The notes under the pieces: model-generated
Database searches by the model: none
The model's input: only the letters and a program-made list of their open reading frames with translations
What the model was told of the DNA's origin: nothing
Translations under genes and position numbers: made by a program
Assembly (NCBI GenBank): GCA_018897415.1
Contig: JAHIKR010000399.1
Span: 1-5,478, forward strand
Reading direction: 5' to 3'
Source: Pseudomonadota bacterium
Lineage (GTDB): Bacteria; Desulfobacterota; Desulfobacteria; Desulfobacterales; ETH-SRB1
Length of the DNA stretch: 5,478 nt
In this document: positions 1-5,243 of the stretch, piece by piece
How positions within the stretch are numbered: position 1 is the stretch's first letter
How the letters are laid out: each line of letters opens with the position of its first letter

Positions 1-141
1 CACTCTGGCTTTGGCAACGGCACCATACCCACTCAGTTTGTAAGGAGCGAGACATGCACAGCATTTTATCCATGGTGAAAAGCCTTCTATGTGCCTGTCC
101 TGGTCAAATCCCAAGGTATAGTGGTTTAGAATATCAATCAT
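1..141 (-). CDS. 5' part of an unidentified protein, cut by the window edge
   Basis: An open frame on the minus strand runs from the left window edge back to a stop at 301-303. I place the start at the ATG at 139-141, preceded at a plausible distance by a weak AAAGAG. A GTG at 172-174 in the same frame is the alternative. Earlier in-frame ATGs (for example 277-279) lie inside the SH3 gene and are less likely. The 47 visible residues begin MIDILNHYTLGF and contain a Cys-rich stretch, KCCACLAPYKLSGYG. Composition (Trp, His, Cys, Gly, few low-complexity runs) looks protein-like, but I recognise no family. It follows the SH3 gene by about 80 nt in the same direction and could be the next gene of the operon. 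It could also be a spurious frame: two short plus-strand frames also enter from the left edge and stop at 41-43 and 76-78. Confidence 0.35.
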   Translation of the reverse strand, partial: MIDILNHYTLGFDQDRHIEGFSPWIKCCACLAPYKLSGYGAVAKARV

Positions 142-223
142 ATTATTTTGCTCTTTAAAAAAACTATCTAACACCTGCCCTTTAAAGCTTTTGGTGCATA
201 GAGGGGGTGCTAAACTTGAATTG

Positions 224-685
224 TTACCATACCAAAGACTTGTGAATCCAGCCCTTATCTCCATCAGCATGCTGAACATGAATCCAGTTGCCTTTGCGCT
301 TTAAGATTTTAAATGGAATTCCTTCCTTGATGGTGAATAAAATTTCAAATTTGGTGCTAGGACCTGACCGTACGTCACATTTCTCCTTGTTTGTAATAAC
401 TGATGGGATTTTACCTACAAGAGATTTGTGAATCCAGCCTTTATCATCCTCAAAATCTCGAAAATGATACCAGTTACCGGACTTTTTCAGAACAAGAATC
501 GGATGATATTTTGCAACCTGCCACAATACATCGTATTTGGTTCCAGGTCCGGATCTTATGTTGGCTAAAGAAGACGCAACCGCCACGCGTTCAGCAAAGG
601 CGGTTCCGCCGAAAATAATTGCCAGAGTTATTAAGATAGAAACAATAGAACAAGCTTTTATTAGGACATAAGCTCTACTTCGCAT
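224..685 (-). CDS. Secreted protein with two tandem bacterial SH3 domains
   Basis: A 153-residue exported protein. Residues 1-31 form a signal peptide: basic MRSR, a hydrophobic core around 12-27, and a cleavage-like AFA before Glu32. Two SH3b-type repeats follow. The first (about 33-91) carries the typical NIRSGPGTKYDVL signature, the second (about 97-152) has DVRSGPSTKFEIL, and both end in the same DKGWIHKSLV (81-90 and 143-152). The duplication also shows in the DNA: 240-259 and 426-445 match at 19 of 20 positions. Such modules usually bind cell wall or protein ligands in the periplasm. No catalytic domain is attached, so its role is unknown. The start ATG overlaps the end of the upstream hydrolase gene by 25 nt, has GAAGGA just before it and an in-frame stop (692-694) close upstream. 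The overlap implies translational coupling with the hydrolase. Confidence 0.85.
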   Translation of the reverse strand: MRSRAYVLIKACSIVSILITLAIIFGGTAFAERVAVASSLANIRSGPGTKYDVLWQVAKYHPILVLKKSGNWYHFRDFEDDKGWIHKSLVGKIPSVITNKEKCDVRSGPSTKFEILFTIKEGIPFKILKRKGNWIHVQHADGDKGWIHKSLVW

Positions 686-1284
686 ATTCCTTCAAGGTCT
701 TTTTTAAATTTAATTGCATCATTTTTTGATCCAACAATTGAATCAAAATGCAGGGGTATCGCTATTTCAGGCTTCAGGCGTTTTGCTGCCTCAACAGCCT
801 CTTCAGCGGTCATAACATAGGTTCCTGAAACAGGCAGCAAGGCGATATCTGCTTCAAATTCGTCCATTTCAGGAATAAGATCCGTATCTCCGGCATGATA
901 AATACGGATTCCATCAACTGTTATTATGAAGCCCAGCCAGCCATTTTTTTTTGGATGAAAAGACTTGTTGGTATTATAAGCCTCGACCGCTTTAATATCG
1001 ATTCCCGAGATAGTTATTTTATCTCCTGGTTTTACAACTCTGACATCACCAGAGAGTTTTTTAGCTGATTCAGCTTCAGTTACAATGACTGTGTATGGTT
1101 TTTTTATTTTGTCAATGTCTTCAACAGAACAATGATCATAGTGAGAATGAGTAATAAGAATTATATCTGCAGATACACTTTCCTTTATCTGAAAAGGATC
1201 GATGACAATTACTTTATCTTGCACATTTATTGCGAATCCAGCATGTCCAAGCCGTTTAATATTTTTCAGCATGTTGTGTGGCAT
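661..1284 (-). CDS. UlaG-like metallo-beta-lactamase-fold hydrolase
   Basis: A 207-residue cytoplasmic metal-dependent hydrolase of the UlaG/UPF0173-like branch of the metallo-beta-lactamase superfamily. Visible ligands are the HSHYDH motif (His46, His48, Asp50, His51), a YHAGDTD motif (His130, Asp133) and His179 in IPLHFDS. His110 in SFHPKKNGWLGF sits where this branch often has an extra active-site residue. The short N-terminal part IKRLGHAGFAIN, with His14, is also typical. Members hydrolyse lactones, phosphoesters or related substrates; the substrate here cannot be read from sequence. The ATG at 1282-1284 is preferred because AAGGAGG lies six nucleotides upstream. The frame stays open further upstream, to a possible ATG at 1477-1479, only because it reads through the inverted-repeat element and into the phosphatase gene. 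The 3' end overlaps the SH3 gene by 25 nt. Confidence 0.87.
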   Translation of the reverse strand: MPHNMLKNIKRLGHAGFAINVQDKVIVIDPFQIKESVSADIILITHSHYDHCSVEDIDKIKKPYTVIVTEAESAKKLSGDVRVVKPGDKITISGIDIKAVEAYNTNKSFHPKKNGWLGFIITVDGIRIYHAGDTDLIPEMDEFEADIALLPVSGTYVMTAEEAVEAAKRLKPEIAIPLHFDSIVGSKNDAIKFKKDLEGICEVELMS

Positions 1285-1290
1285 GTCAAT

Positions 1291-1297
1291 CCTCCTT
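1291..1297 (-). promoter_or_regulatory. Strong Shine-Dalgarno site that fixes the hydrolase start
   Basis: On the minus strand AAGGAGG is followed by six nucleotides and the ATG at 1282-1284. It is the best Shine-Dalgarno in the window and decides between the 207-residue protein and a 272-residue reading that would translate the repeat element. The element's outer end (1300) lies two nucleotides upstream, so ribosome access may be affected by the hairpin next to it. Confidence 0.85.
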
Positions 1298-1299
1298 TC

Positions 1300-1405
1300 T
1301 ATAGACTTTAAGATAATGATTTTGGGTGCGTTATCGGTCGTCGACGTACGACAAGTACGCCTTTCTCCCTCTAGCCTTCCCAAAATCATTATCTTAAAGT
1401 CTATA
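1300..1405. repeat. 106-bp MITE/REP-like element with perfect 27-bp terminal inverted repeats
   Basis: The arms at 1300-1326 and 1379-1405 are perfect reverse complements over 27 bp, beginning TATAGACTTTAAG and ending in GGG at the inner edge. Pairing stops exactly outside (1299/1406) and inside (1327/1378). The 52-bp core is more GC-rich and holds a smaller dyad, CGTAC (1345-1349) with GTACG (1355-1359). If the outermost TA on each side is a duplicated target dinucleotide, the element proper is 1302-1403, as for Tc1/mariner-IS630-type MITEs. It carries no transposase and would be mobilised in trans, if at all. It fills the gap between the phosphatase stop codon (1406-1408) and the hydrolase Shine-Dalgarno (1291-1297). 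Transcribed, it would fold into a long hairpin without a U-tract, so it is not a canonical terminator. The MITE label is inference; the palindrome is directly seen. Confidence 0.8.
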
Positions 1406-2041
1406 TTATGCAGTATAAAATAAAAATTCAGGCAATTCAATACAGGTAAGCTTGTTGCCATATACTGCACCGGTATCAATTCCTATTTTGTTGGGCTCTA
1501 CCAATGGTTCCGCATAAGGTGTATGCCCAAAAATAACTCGTTTTCCAAAATCAAAGTCCGAGCCTACGAAGTCTTCGCGTATCCAGAGAAGGTCAGCATA
1601 ATCCTGCATTTCAAGCGGGATATTTTCCCTAAGACCGGCATGCACGAATATATAATTATCAGTCTGATAATAAAAAGATAGTGATTCAAAGAAATCAAGG
1701 TGTTCTTGTGGTATCGGGGTGGAACCAGTCATCCGGCTTCTTTTCATGTAGCTTTCCAGAGTCTGATGTCCTCCGTTTATTAGATAGGTTAGCCTGTCTT
1801 TACCTGCAAGATATTTTTCTAGCATCTCCTCGTGATTACCTTTTAAAAATACGATTTTTTGAAAATTCTTTTTTAAATCAATCAAATATTCAACAACATC
1901 AAAAGAATCGGGACCTCTGTCAATATAATCTCCCAGGAATAAAAGGGTATCATTATCTCGATCTATATTGATTTTAGCCATAAGTTCACACAGTTTATCA
2001 AAACACCCATGTATATCTCCTATGGCAAATATTTTTTCCAT
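1406..2041 (-). CDS. PPP-family metallophosphatase (serine/threonine phosphatase-like)
   Basis: A 211-residue cytoplasmic phosphoesterase with the full set of PPP/calcineurin-like metal-binding motifs: GDIHG at 8-12 (Asp9, His11), GDYIDRG at 37-43 (Asp38), GNHEE at 68-72 (Asn69, His70), HAG at 134-136 (His134) and FGHTP at 171-175 (His173). These coordinate a two-metal centre. The size and motif spelling match bacterial PrpA/PrpE-like and ApaH-related enzymes. Whether the substrate is a phosphoprotein or a dinucleotide such as Ap4A cannot be decided here. I chose the ATG at 2039-2041, four nucleotides after the feoB stop. A TTG directly before it (2042-2044) would add one residue. No clear Shine-Dalgarno is visible, so translation is probably coupled to feoB. 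The C-terminus appears complete, and the stop codon directly abuts the inverted-repeat element. Confidence 0.9.
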   Translation of the reverse strand: MEKIFAIGDIHGCFDKLCELMAKINIDRDNDTLLFLGDYIDRGPDSFDVVEYLIDLKKNFQKIVFLKGNHEEMLEKYLAGKDRLTYLINGGHQTLESYMKRSRMTGSTPIPQEHLDFFESLSFYYQTDNYIFVHAGLRENIPLEMQDYADLLWIREDFVGSDFDFGKRVIFGHTPYAEPLVEPNKIGIDTGAVYGNKLTCIELPEFLFYTA

Positions 2042-2045
2042 CAAC

Positions 2046-2060
2046 TTAGGTTAAACCTAA
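2046..2060. repeat. 15-bp palindrome over the feoB stop codon
   Basis: TTAGGTT and AACCTAA flank a single central base on the plus strand, giving 7-bp perfect arms. It covers the last feoB codons (Gly-Leu-Thr-stop) and lies 4-19 nt upstream of the phosphatase ATG, where a Shine-Dalgarno would be expected and is not clear. It might form a small hairpin in RNA or be chance. Confidence 0.4.
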
Positions 2061-4187
2061 AATCTTTCCGCCCTGATAGATACAAAAGGCAGCCGCCCAG
2101 GCTAGGGAAGTGCTGTAGACTATGCTGAACAAAGTCCATTTCAGGGAACCGGTTTCCCGGCGTATCGTTGCTATTGTCGCAACACAGGGAAGATATAACA
2201 GTACAAAGACCATTAATGAAAGTGCGGAAAGAGACGTCATTTCAGAAGATAAAAGTGCGTTCTTGAGAGCATCCGGTTCATTTGTTTCTTCGGTAGCATA
2301 AAGTATTCCAAAGGTACTTACTACGATTTCTTTTGCAACAAAACCGGTAAGAAGCGCCACGCTGCCACGCCAGTCTATTCCAATTGGTGCAAATACAGGA
2401 GCGATGGTTTTTCCAATGCGGCCCATGAAAGATTTTTCAGCCTTTTCAGCCTTTTCAGCCAGTTTGAGTTTTGTTATAGCGGCTTTTTTTTGTTTTTCCG
2501 TAAAAGACGCATTGATCTTATTTATTTCTTCATTATAATCCATTGAATAGTTTATATTGCGTGGAAAAGCTGTGAGCATCCACACAATAACCGAGCCAAC
2601 AAGAATAATACCCCCCATTTTTTTCAGGAACATCTTGCTCCGGTCCCACATATGGATAATAAGGCTTTTTATCATTGGAACTCTGTACGGGGGCAACTCC
2701 ATTACAAATGGAGCGTCAGCGCCTTTGAAAAGTGTAGACCGGAATAAACGTCCGGTTATAATTGAGAGAATAATGCCGAAAATATAAATTAAAAATATTA
2801 CAGTTCCTGCTTTGGCACTGAAAAAGGTGCCGGCAAGCAGAATATATATTGGCAGCTTGGCTGAACAAGACATAAATGGAGTGATCAGTATGGTAAGGAT
2901 TCTGTCTTTATTGCTCTCAAGAGTGCGGGTTGCCATGATTGCCGGGACACTACAGCCGAATCCCATGAGCATGGGGATAAAGGATTTGCCGTGCAGCCCT
3001 ATAAGATGCATTATCTTATCCATTAGAAAGGCTGCTCTTGACATATAGCCTGTATCTTCAAAAATTGCGATGAAGAAGAAAAGTATCAGAATATTTGGAA
3101 GGAAGATTATAACGCTTCCAACTCCAGCTATTATTCCATTTAAGAGAAGATCTTTAAAAAGACTATCAGGAAGAGATGTTTCTAATATTGCTGACAACCA
3201 GTTAACTCCGTTGCCTAACCATTCCATTGGATAGGATCCAACAGCAAAAGTCGTCTGGAACATAATCCATATAAAGAGTATAAAGATAGGGAACCCGACA
3301 AATCTGTTCGTAAGGACGAAGTCAACGTTCCTTGAAGTATCTATGCGTTGCTTTATTGATGTAGTTAAAACTTCTTTTATGATTCCGGCTATAAATCCAT
3401 ATCGCTCATCTGTCATTACTATTTCAGGATCGTCATCAAAACGGTCCAAGAGTCGCTTGCGGTGCGTCTCGACTTCCTGAAAAATTTCCTGGCTTATGTT
3501 TCCGGTTTTTTGACGAATACGTTCTCTAACGATTTCGTCATTTTCGAGAAGCTTTATAGCCGTCCATCGTATATTATAAGGAAAATTTTGTTCTAAGCGT
3601 TCTTCGATGAAGCTTTGAAGTTTTGAGATAGAGCCTTCAATATCCTTGCTGTATTTAACCTTGCGTTTTTGGGAAATCTTTGATTCTGACTCGGCCAGGT
3701 TTATGGCTGTTTTAAGTAAACTATCAATGCCTTTATTTTTGTTTCCTATTGTGAAGACTACCGGGACATCTAGAAGCTCAGACATCTTATCGGCATCAAT
3801 TTTGATTCCCCGCGAATCTGCAACGTCAGCCATATTCAGAGCAAATAAGACCTTGCAGTCAAGTTCTCTTAACTGCGTGGCCAGATAAAGGCTGCGTTCA
3901 AGGTTGGATGAGTCGATTATATCAATAACAACGTCTGGTGATTCATCAAGTACGAAATTGCGGGCAACTATTTCTTCAATTGAAAAGGGGGTTAAGCTGT
4001 AGGTTCCGGGAAGATCGATAATTTTAAGATCATAGCCGTATTTACTTACAGCCCCTTCCTTTTTTTCAACTGTAACACCCGGCCAGTTTCCTACCTTTTG
4101 TCTTGTTCCGGTAATGTTATTGAATATTGTTGTTTTGCCTGAATTTGGGTTTCCTGCAAGGGCTATTGTAAAGCTCTTTTTGTGCAT
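2046..4187 (-). CDS. feoB: Ferrous iron transport protein B (GTP-binding Fe(II) permease)
   Basis: A 713-residue inner-membrane Fe(II) transporter. The N-terminal G domain has G1 GNPNSGKT (12-19), the G2 region NWPGVTVEKKEG (34-45), G3 DLPG (58-61) and G4 NMAD (118-121). A helical linker domain follows to about 285. The membrane part starts near 292 and contains the two Gate-type segments. The conserved cysteines are present: GFGCSVP (Cys412), MSCSAKLPIY (Cys441) and YLPCVA (Cys668). A charged loop (about 545-592) carries three AEK repeats encoded by a 9-bp tandem repeat. The G5 region TIGNKNKG (146-153) departs from the usual S/A-rich form. Length is normal for FeoB outside the enterobacteria. 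The ATG lies 10 nt after the feoA stop, with AGGGA overlapping that stop as ribosome site. No feoC-like gene is present. Confidence 0.97.
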   Translation of the reverse strand: MHKKSFTIALAGNPNSGKTTIFNNITGTRQKVGNWPGVTVEKKEGAVSKYGYDLKIIDLPGTYSLTPFSIEEIVARNFVLDESPDVVIDIIDSSNLERSLYLATQLRELDCKVLFALNMADVADSRGIKIDADKMSELLDVPVVFTIGNKNKGIDSLLKTAINLAESESKISQKRKVKYSKDIEGSISKLQSFIEERLEQNFPYNIRWTAIKLLENDEIVRERIRQKTGNISQEIFQEVETHRKRLLDRFDDDPEIVMTDERYGFIAGIIKEVLTTSIKQRIDTSRNVDFVLTNRFVGFPIFILFIWIMFQTTFAVGSYPMEWLGNGVNWLSAILETSLPDSLFKDLLLNGIIAGVGSVIIFLPNILILFFFIAIFEDTGYMSRAAFLMDKIMHLIGLHGKSFIPMLMGFGCSVPAIMATRTLESNKDRILTILITPFMSCSAKLPIYILLAGTFFSAKAGTVIFLIYIFGIILSIITGRLFRSTLFKGADAPFVMELPPYRVPMIKSLIIHMWDRSKMFLKKMGGIILVGSVIVWMLTAFPRNINYSMDYNEEINKINASFTEKQKKAAITKLKLAEKAEKAEKSFMGRIGKTIAPVFAPIGIDWRGSVALLTGFVAKEIVVSTFGILYATEETNEPDALKNALLSSEMTSLSALSLMVFVLLYLPCVATIATIRRETGSLKWTLFSIVYSTSLAWAAAFCIYQGGKILGLT
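2434..2460. repeat. Three 9-bp tandem repeats inside feoB
   Basis: The unit TTTTCAGCC occurs three times without a break on the plus strand. On the coding strand it gives Ala-Glu-Lys three times (residues 578-586) in a cytoplasmic-looking charged loop of FeoB. Since the unit is three codons long, slippage would change the loop length without a frameshift. Confidence 0.9.
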
Positions 4188-4197
4188 TAAGGAGTCC

Positions 4198-4422
4198 CTA
4201 TAATTTATCGACGGTTATGTTTGCAGCTTCTTCAACCCGAAGGGATATATGATAACCCTTTATAATCAATTCAAGCGGATCTTTCAAGGGCGCATATTTT
4301 TCTACGTAAATTTCTGACCCCTTGGTTAGTCCCATTTCAAGTACCCTTCTGCGTAAGGCTCCATTACCTCCTACACGGACAATTATTCCGGTTTGCCCCT
4401 CTTTCAGTTCGCTTAACAGCAT
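4198..4422 (-). CDS. feoA: Ferrous iron transport protein A
   Basis: A 74-residue cytoplasmic protein with the SH3-like FeoA fold, normal in length for the family. It opens with LLSELKEGQTGIIVRVGG. The hallmark segment is LRRRVLEMGLTKGSEIYV (about 23-40), followed by PLELIIKGYHISLRVEEAANI, the usual strand pattern of FeoA. It is thought to act with FeoB at the membrane and to modulate its transport or GTPase activity. The ATG at 4420-4422 has GGAG (4431-4434) eight nucleotides upstream. It starts 16 nt after the Fur-FeoA gene and its TAG stop is part of the feoB ribosome site region, so the three genes form a tight operon. The operon therefore encodes two FeoA-like domains, this one and the C-terminal half of the upstream regulator. 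Confidence 0.94.
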   Translation of the reverse strand: MLLSELKEGQTGIIVRVGGNGALRRRVLEMGLTKGSEIYVEKYAPLKDPLELIIKGYHISLRVEEAANITVDKL

Positions 4423-4438
4423 TGTGAAGTCTCCATGA

Positions 4439-5125
4439 TTAGCTTAATACTTTAATCGTCTGAACAATTATCTTCTGCGCCAGTCCGTGTCCAATAGCGT
4501 AACGGTTGCGATCTAAAGCTATAACCATCTGTCCTTGTCTGCTGTTGGTAATGACATCGATCTCATCTCCAATTCTCAGCCCCATGCTTAATAAACGCAT
4601 ACGTGCAGTTGATCCGGCTGTAAAATCTTTAATTATTAGTCGTTCTCCCTGTTTAGCCATTACAAGGGGCATAAGTTTTAGATGGTCTTTAAGACAGTCT
4701 GAGCAAATACCATAGATTTCCAGCTTATGCTGGAGCATGTGAAAACCATAACCATTGGATACCTGTACCTGTAAGTTTTCAATCTTTTCATTCTGGAACT
4801 CAATAATTTTTTTGCATTTTGTACAGATCATATGGTCATGATGCTGACCAAGATGTCTGTGCTCATAGCGTACAGGTCCATGATTAAATCTTCTTTTTTT
4901 GGCAAAGCCATAGCGGCATATAAGTTTAAGAGTTTCCCTGACAAAATCAGGGCTAAATTCATAACCATTTTCCTCAAGAAGATTAATAAGTTCAGTCACA
5001 GTAACGTGATGTTCTGTTTGCAGAAGGACTTCAAGGATTTTGTATCTATCTTCAAAATCAGAAATATTTTCCTGCTTAAAAAGTTTTTTGAACTGTTCTT
5101 TTTCCTGGCTGTGAACTGGCTTCAT
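4439..5125 (-). CDS. Fur-family regulator fused to a C-terminal FeoA domain
   Basis: A 228-residue two-domain protein. Residues 1-150 resemble Fur: a winged helix (about 25-80), then a dimerisation/metal domain with GQHHDHMICTKC (His95, His96, His98, Cys101, Cys104), Glu109, His133 and a second CxxC (Cys141, Cys144). The four cysteines fit the structural zinc site; His39/His40, Glu88 and the His cluster fit the regulatory metal sites. Residues 152-228 are a FeoA-type SH3-like domain with ARMRLLSMGLRIGDEIDVI (174-192), parallel to the hallmark of the separate FeoA. A usual Fur ends near residue 150, so this is a true fusion in one unbroken frame. The recognition-helix region SPDFVRETLKLICRYG differs from the common ATVYRTL form, and the N-terminal TPQR motif is missing. 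ATG 5123-5125 follows AGGAAA by about seven nucleotides. It probably represses its own feo operon in response to Fe(II); this is inferred from position and domain. Confidence 0.92.
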   Translation of the reverse strand: MKPVHSQEKEQFKKLFKQENISDFEDRYKILEVLLQTEHHVTVTELINLLEENGYEFSPDFVRETLKLICRYGFAKKRRFNHGPVRYEHRHLGQHHDHMICTKCKKIIEFQNEKIENLQVQVSNGYGFHMLQHKLEIYGICSDCLKDHLKLMPLVMAKQGERLIIKDFTAGSTARMRLLSMGLRIGDEIDVITNSRQGQMVIALDRNRYAIGHGLAQKIIVQTIKVLS

Positions 5126-5137
5126 GTTAATTTCCTA

Positions 5138-5155
5138 TTGAGCATAATTTCTCAA
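5138..5155. promoter_or_regulatory. Dyad downstream of the -10 box, possible operator
   Basis: TTGAG (5138-5142) and CTCAA (5151-5155) flank eight A/T-rich bases, giving an 18-bp dyad with six of nine pairs matched. It touches the -10 hexamer and covers the expected transcription start, 13-30 nt upstream of the Fur-FeoA ATG. A repressor bound here would block initiation. It does not match the enterobacterial Fur box well. Confidence 0.45.
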
Positions 5156-5183
5156 CAATAATACTGTATTACGTGGTTGTCAA
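5155..5183 (-). promoter_or_regulatory. Sigma70-type promoter of the fur-feoA/feoA/feoB operon
   Basis: On the minus strand a perfect -35 TTGACA (5178-5183) is followed by a 17-nt spacer and a -10 TATTGT (5155-5160, four of six matches). Transcription would start near 5147-5149, leaving a leader of about 20-25 nt with the AGGAAA ribosome site. No riboswitch-sized leader exists. The two dyads at 5138-5155 and 5159-5171 overlap it, suggesting repression. Confidence 0.7.
5159..5171. promoter_or_regulatory. Perfect 6-1-6 palindrome in the promoter spacer, candidate Fur-type operator
   Basis: TAATACTGTATTA is a perfect inverted repeat of 6 bp around one base. The 6-1-6 layout of A/T-rich arms is the classic geometry of operators bound by Fur-family dimers (Fur, PerR, Zur). 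It lies between the -35 and -10 hexamers and overlaps the -10 by two bases, a position suited to repression. Binding by the Fur-FeoA protein encoded next door is inference. Confidence 0.55.
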
Positions 5184-5203
5184 TAAGCCAAAAAACCTTA
5201 TTT

Positions 5204-5243
5204 AAAAAAGCCTGTCCGCATTTATAAGCAGACAGGCTTTTTT
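5204..5243 (-). terminator. Rho-independent terminator after the FmdB-family gene
   Basis: Arms at 5210-5219 and 5228-5237 enclose an 8-nt loop and are flanked by six A and six T. In minus-strand RNA the stem pairs over 10 bp with one G-U wobble, ending in a U-tract (from 5209 downward). In plus-strand RNA the same position is a C/A mismatch, so the structure works best for leftward transcription, that is for the fmdB-like gene. It may act in both directions. It separates that gene from the feo promoter. Confidence 0.9.

Noticed and set aside
181..223. Terminator after the SH3 gene
   Set aside because: The GGTGC copies at 193-197 and 206-210 are direct, not inverted, and no stem followed by a T-run is visible, so transcription may continue to the left.
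403..618. Plus-strand frame opposite the SH3 gene
   Set aside because: Shadow of the SH3 coding sequence, with no domain and no ribosome site. The other plus-strand frames opposite the phosphatase and feoB were rejected for the same reason.
1311..1394. Fur-box half sites in the repeat arms (GATAATGAT and ATCATTATC)
   Set aside because: They match half of the enterobacterial consensus, but the halves are over 60 bp apart and face each other only because the arms are palindromic. Not supported as an operator.
1300..1405. Rho-independent terminator or integron attC site
   Set aside because: The long stem is A/T-rich and is not followed by a T-tract on either strand. The core lacks the RYYYAAC/GTTRRRY boxes and the bulged stem typical of attC, and no integrase is nearby.
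661..1479. 272-residue version of the hydrolase starting at 1477-1479
   Set aside because: The extra N-terminal part translates the inverted-repeat element and the end of the phosphatase gene. A strong AAGGAGG sits at the right distance from the ATG at 1282-1284, where homology to the family begins.
2042..2044. TTG as start of the phosphatase
   Set aside because: The ATG directly after it gives the usual family start, MEKIFAIGDIHG. The TTG would add only one residue, and neither has a distinct ribosome site.
4832..5161. Plus-strand frame of 109 residues opposite the Fur-FeoA gene
   Set aside because: It lies antisense to a clearly coding region, has no recognisable motif, and reads through the feo promoter.
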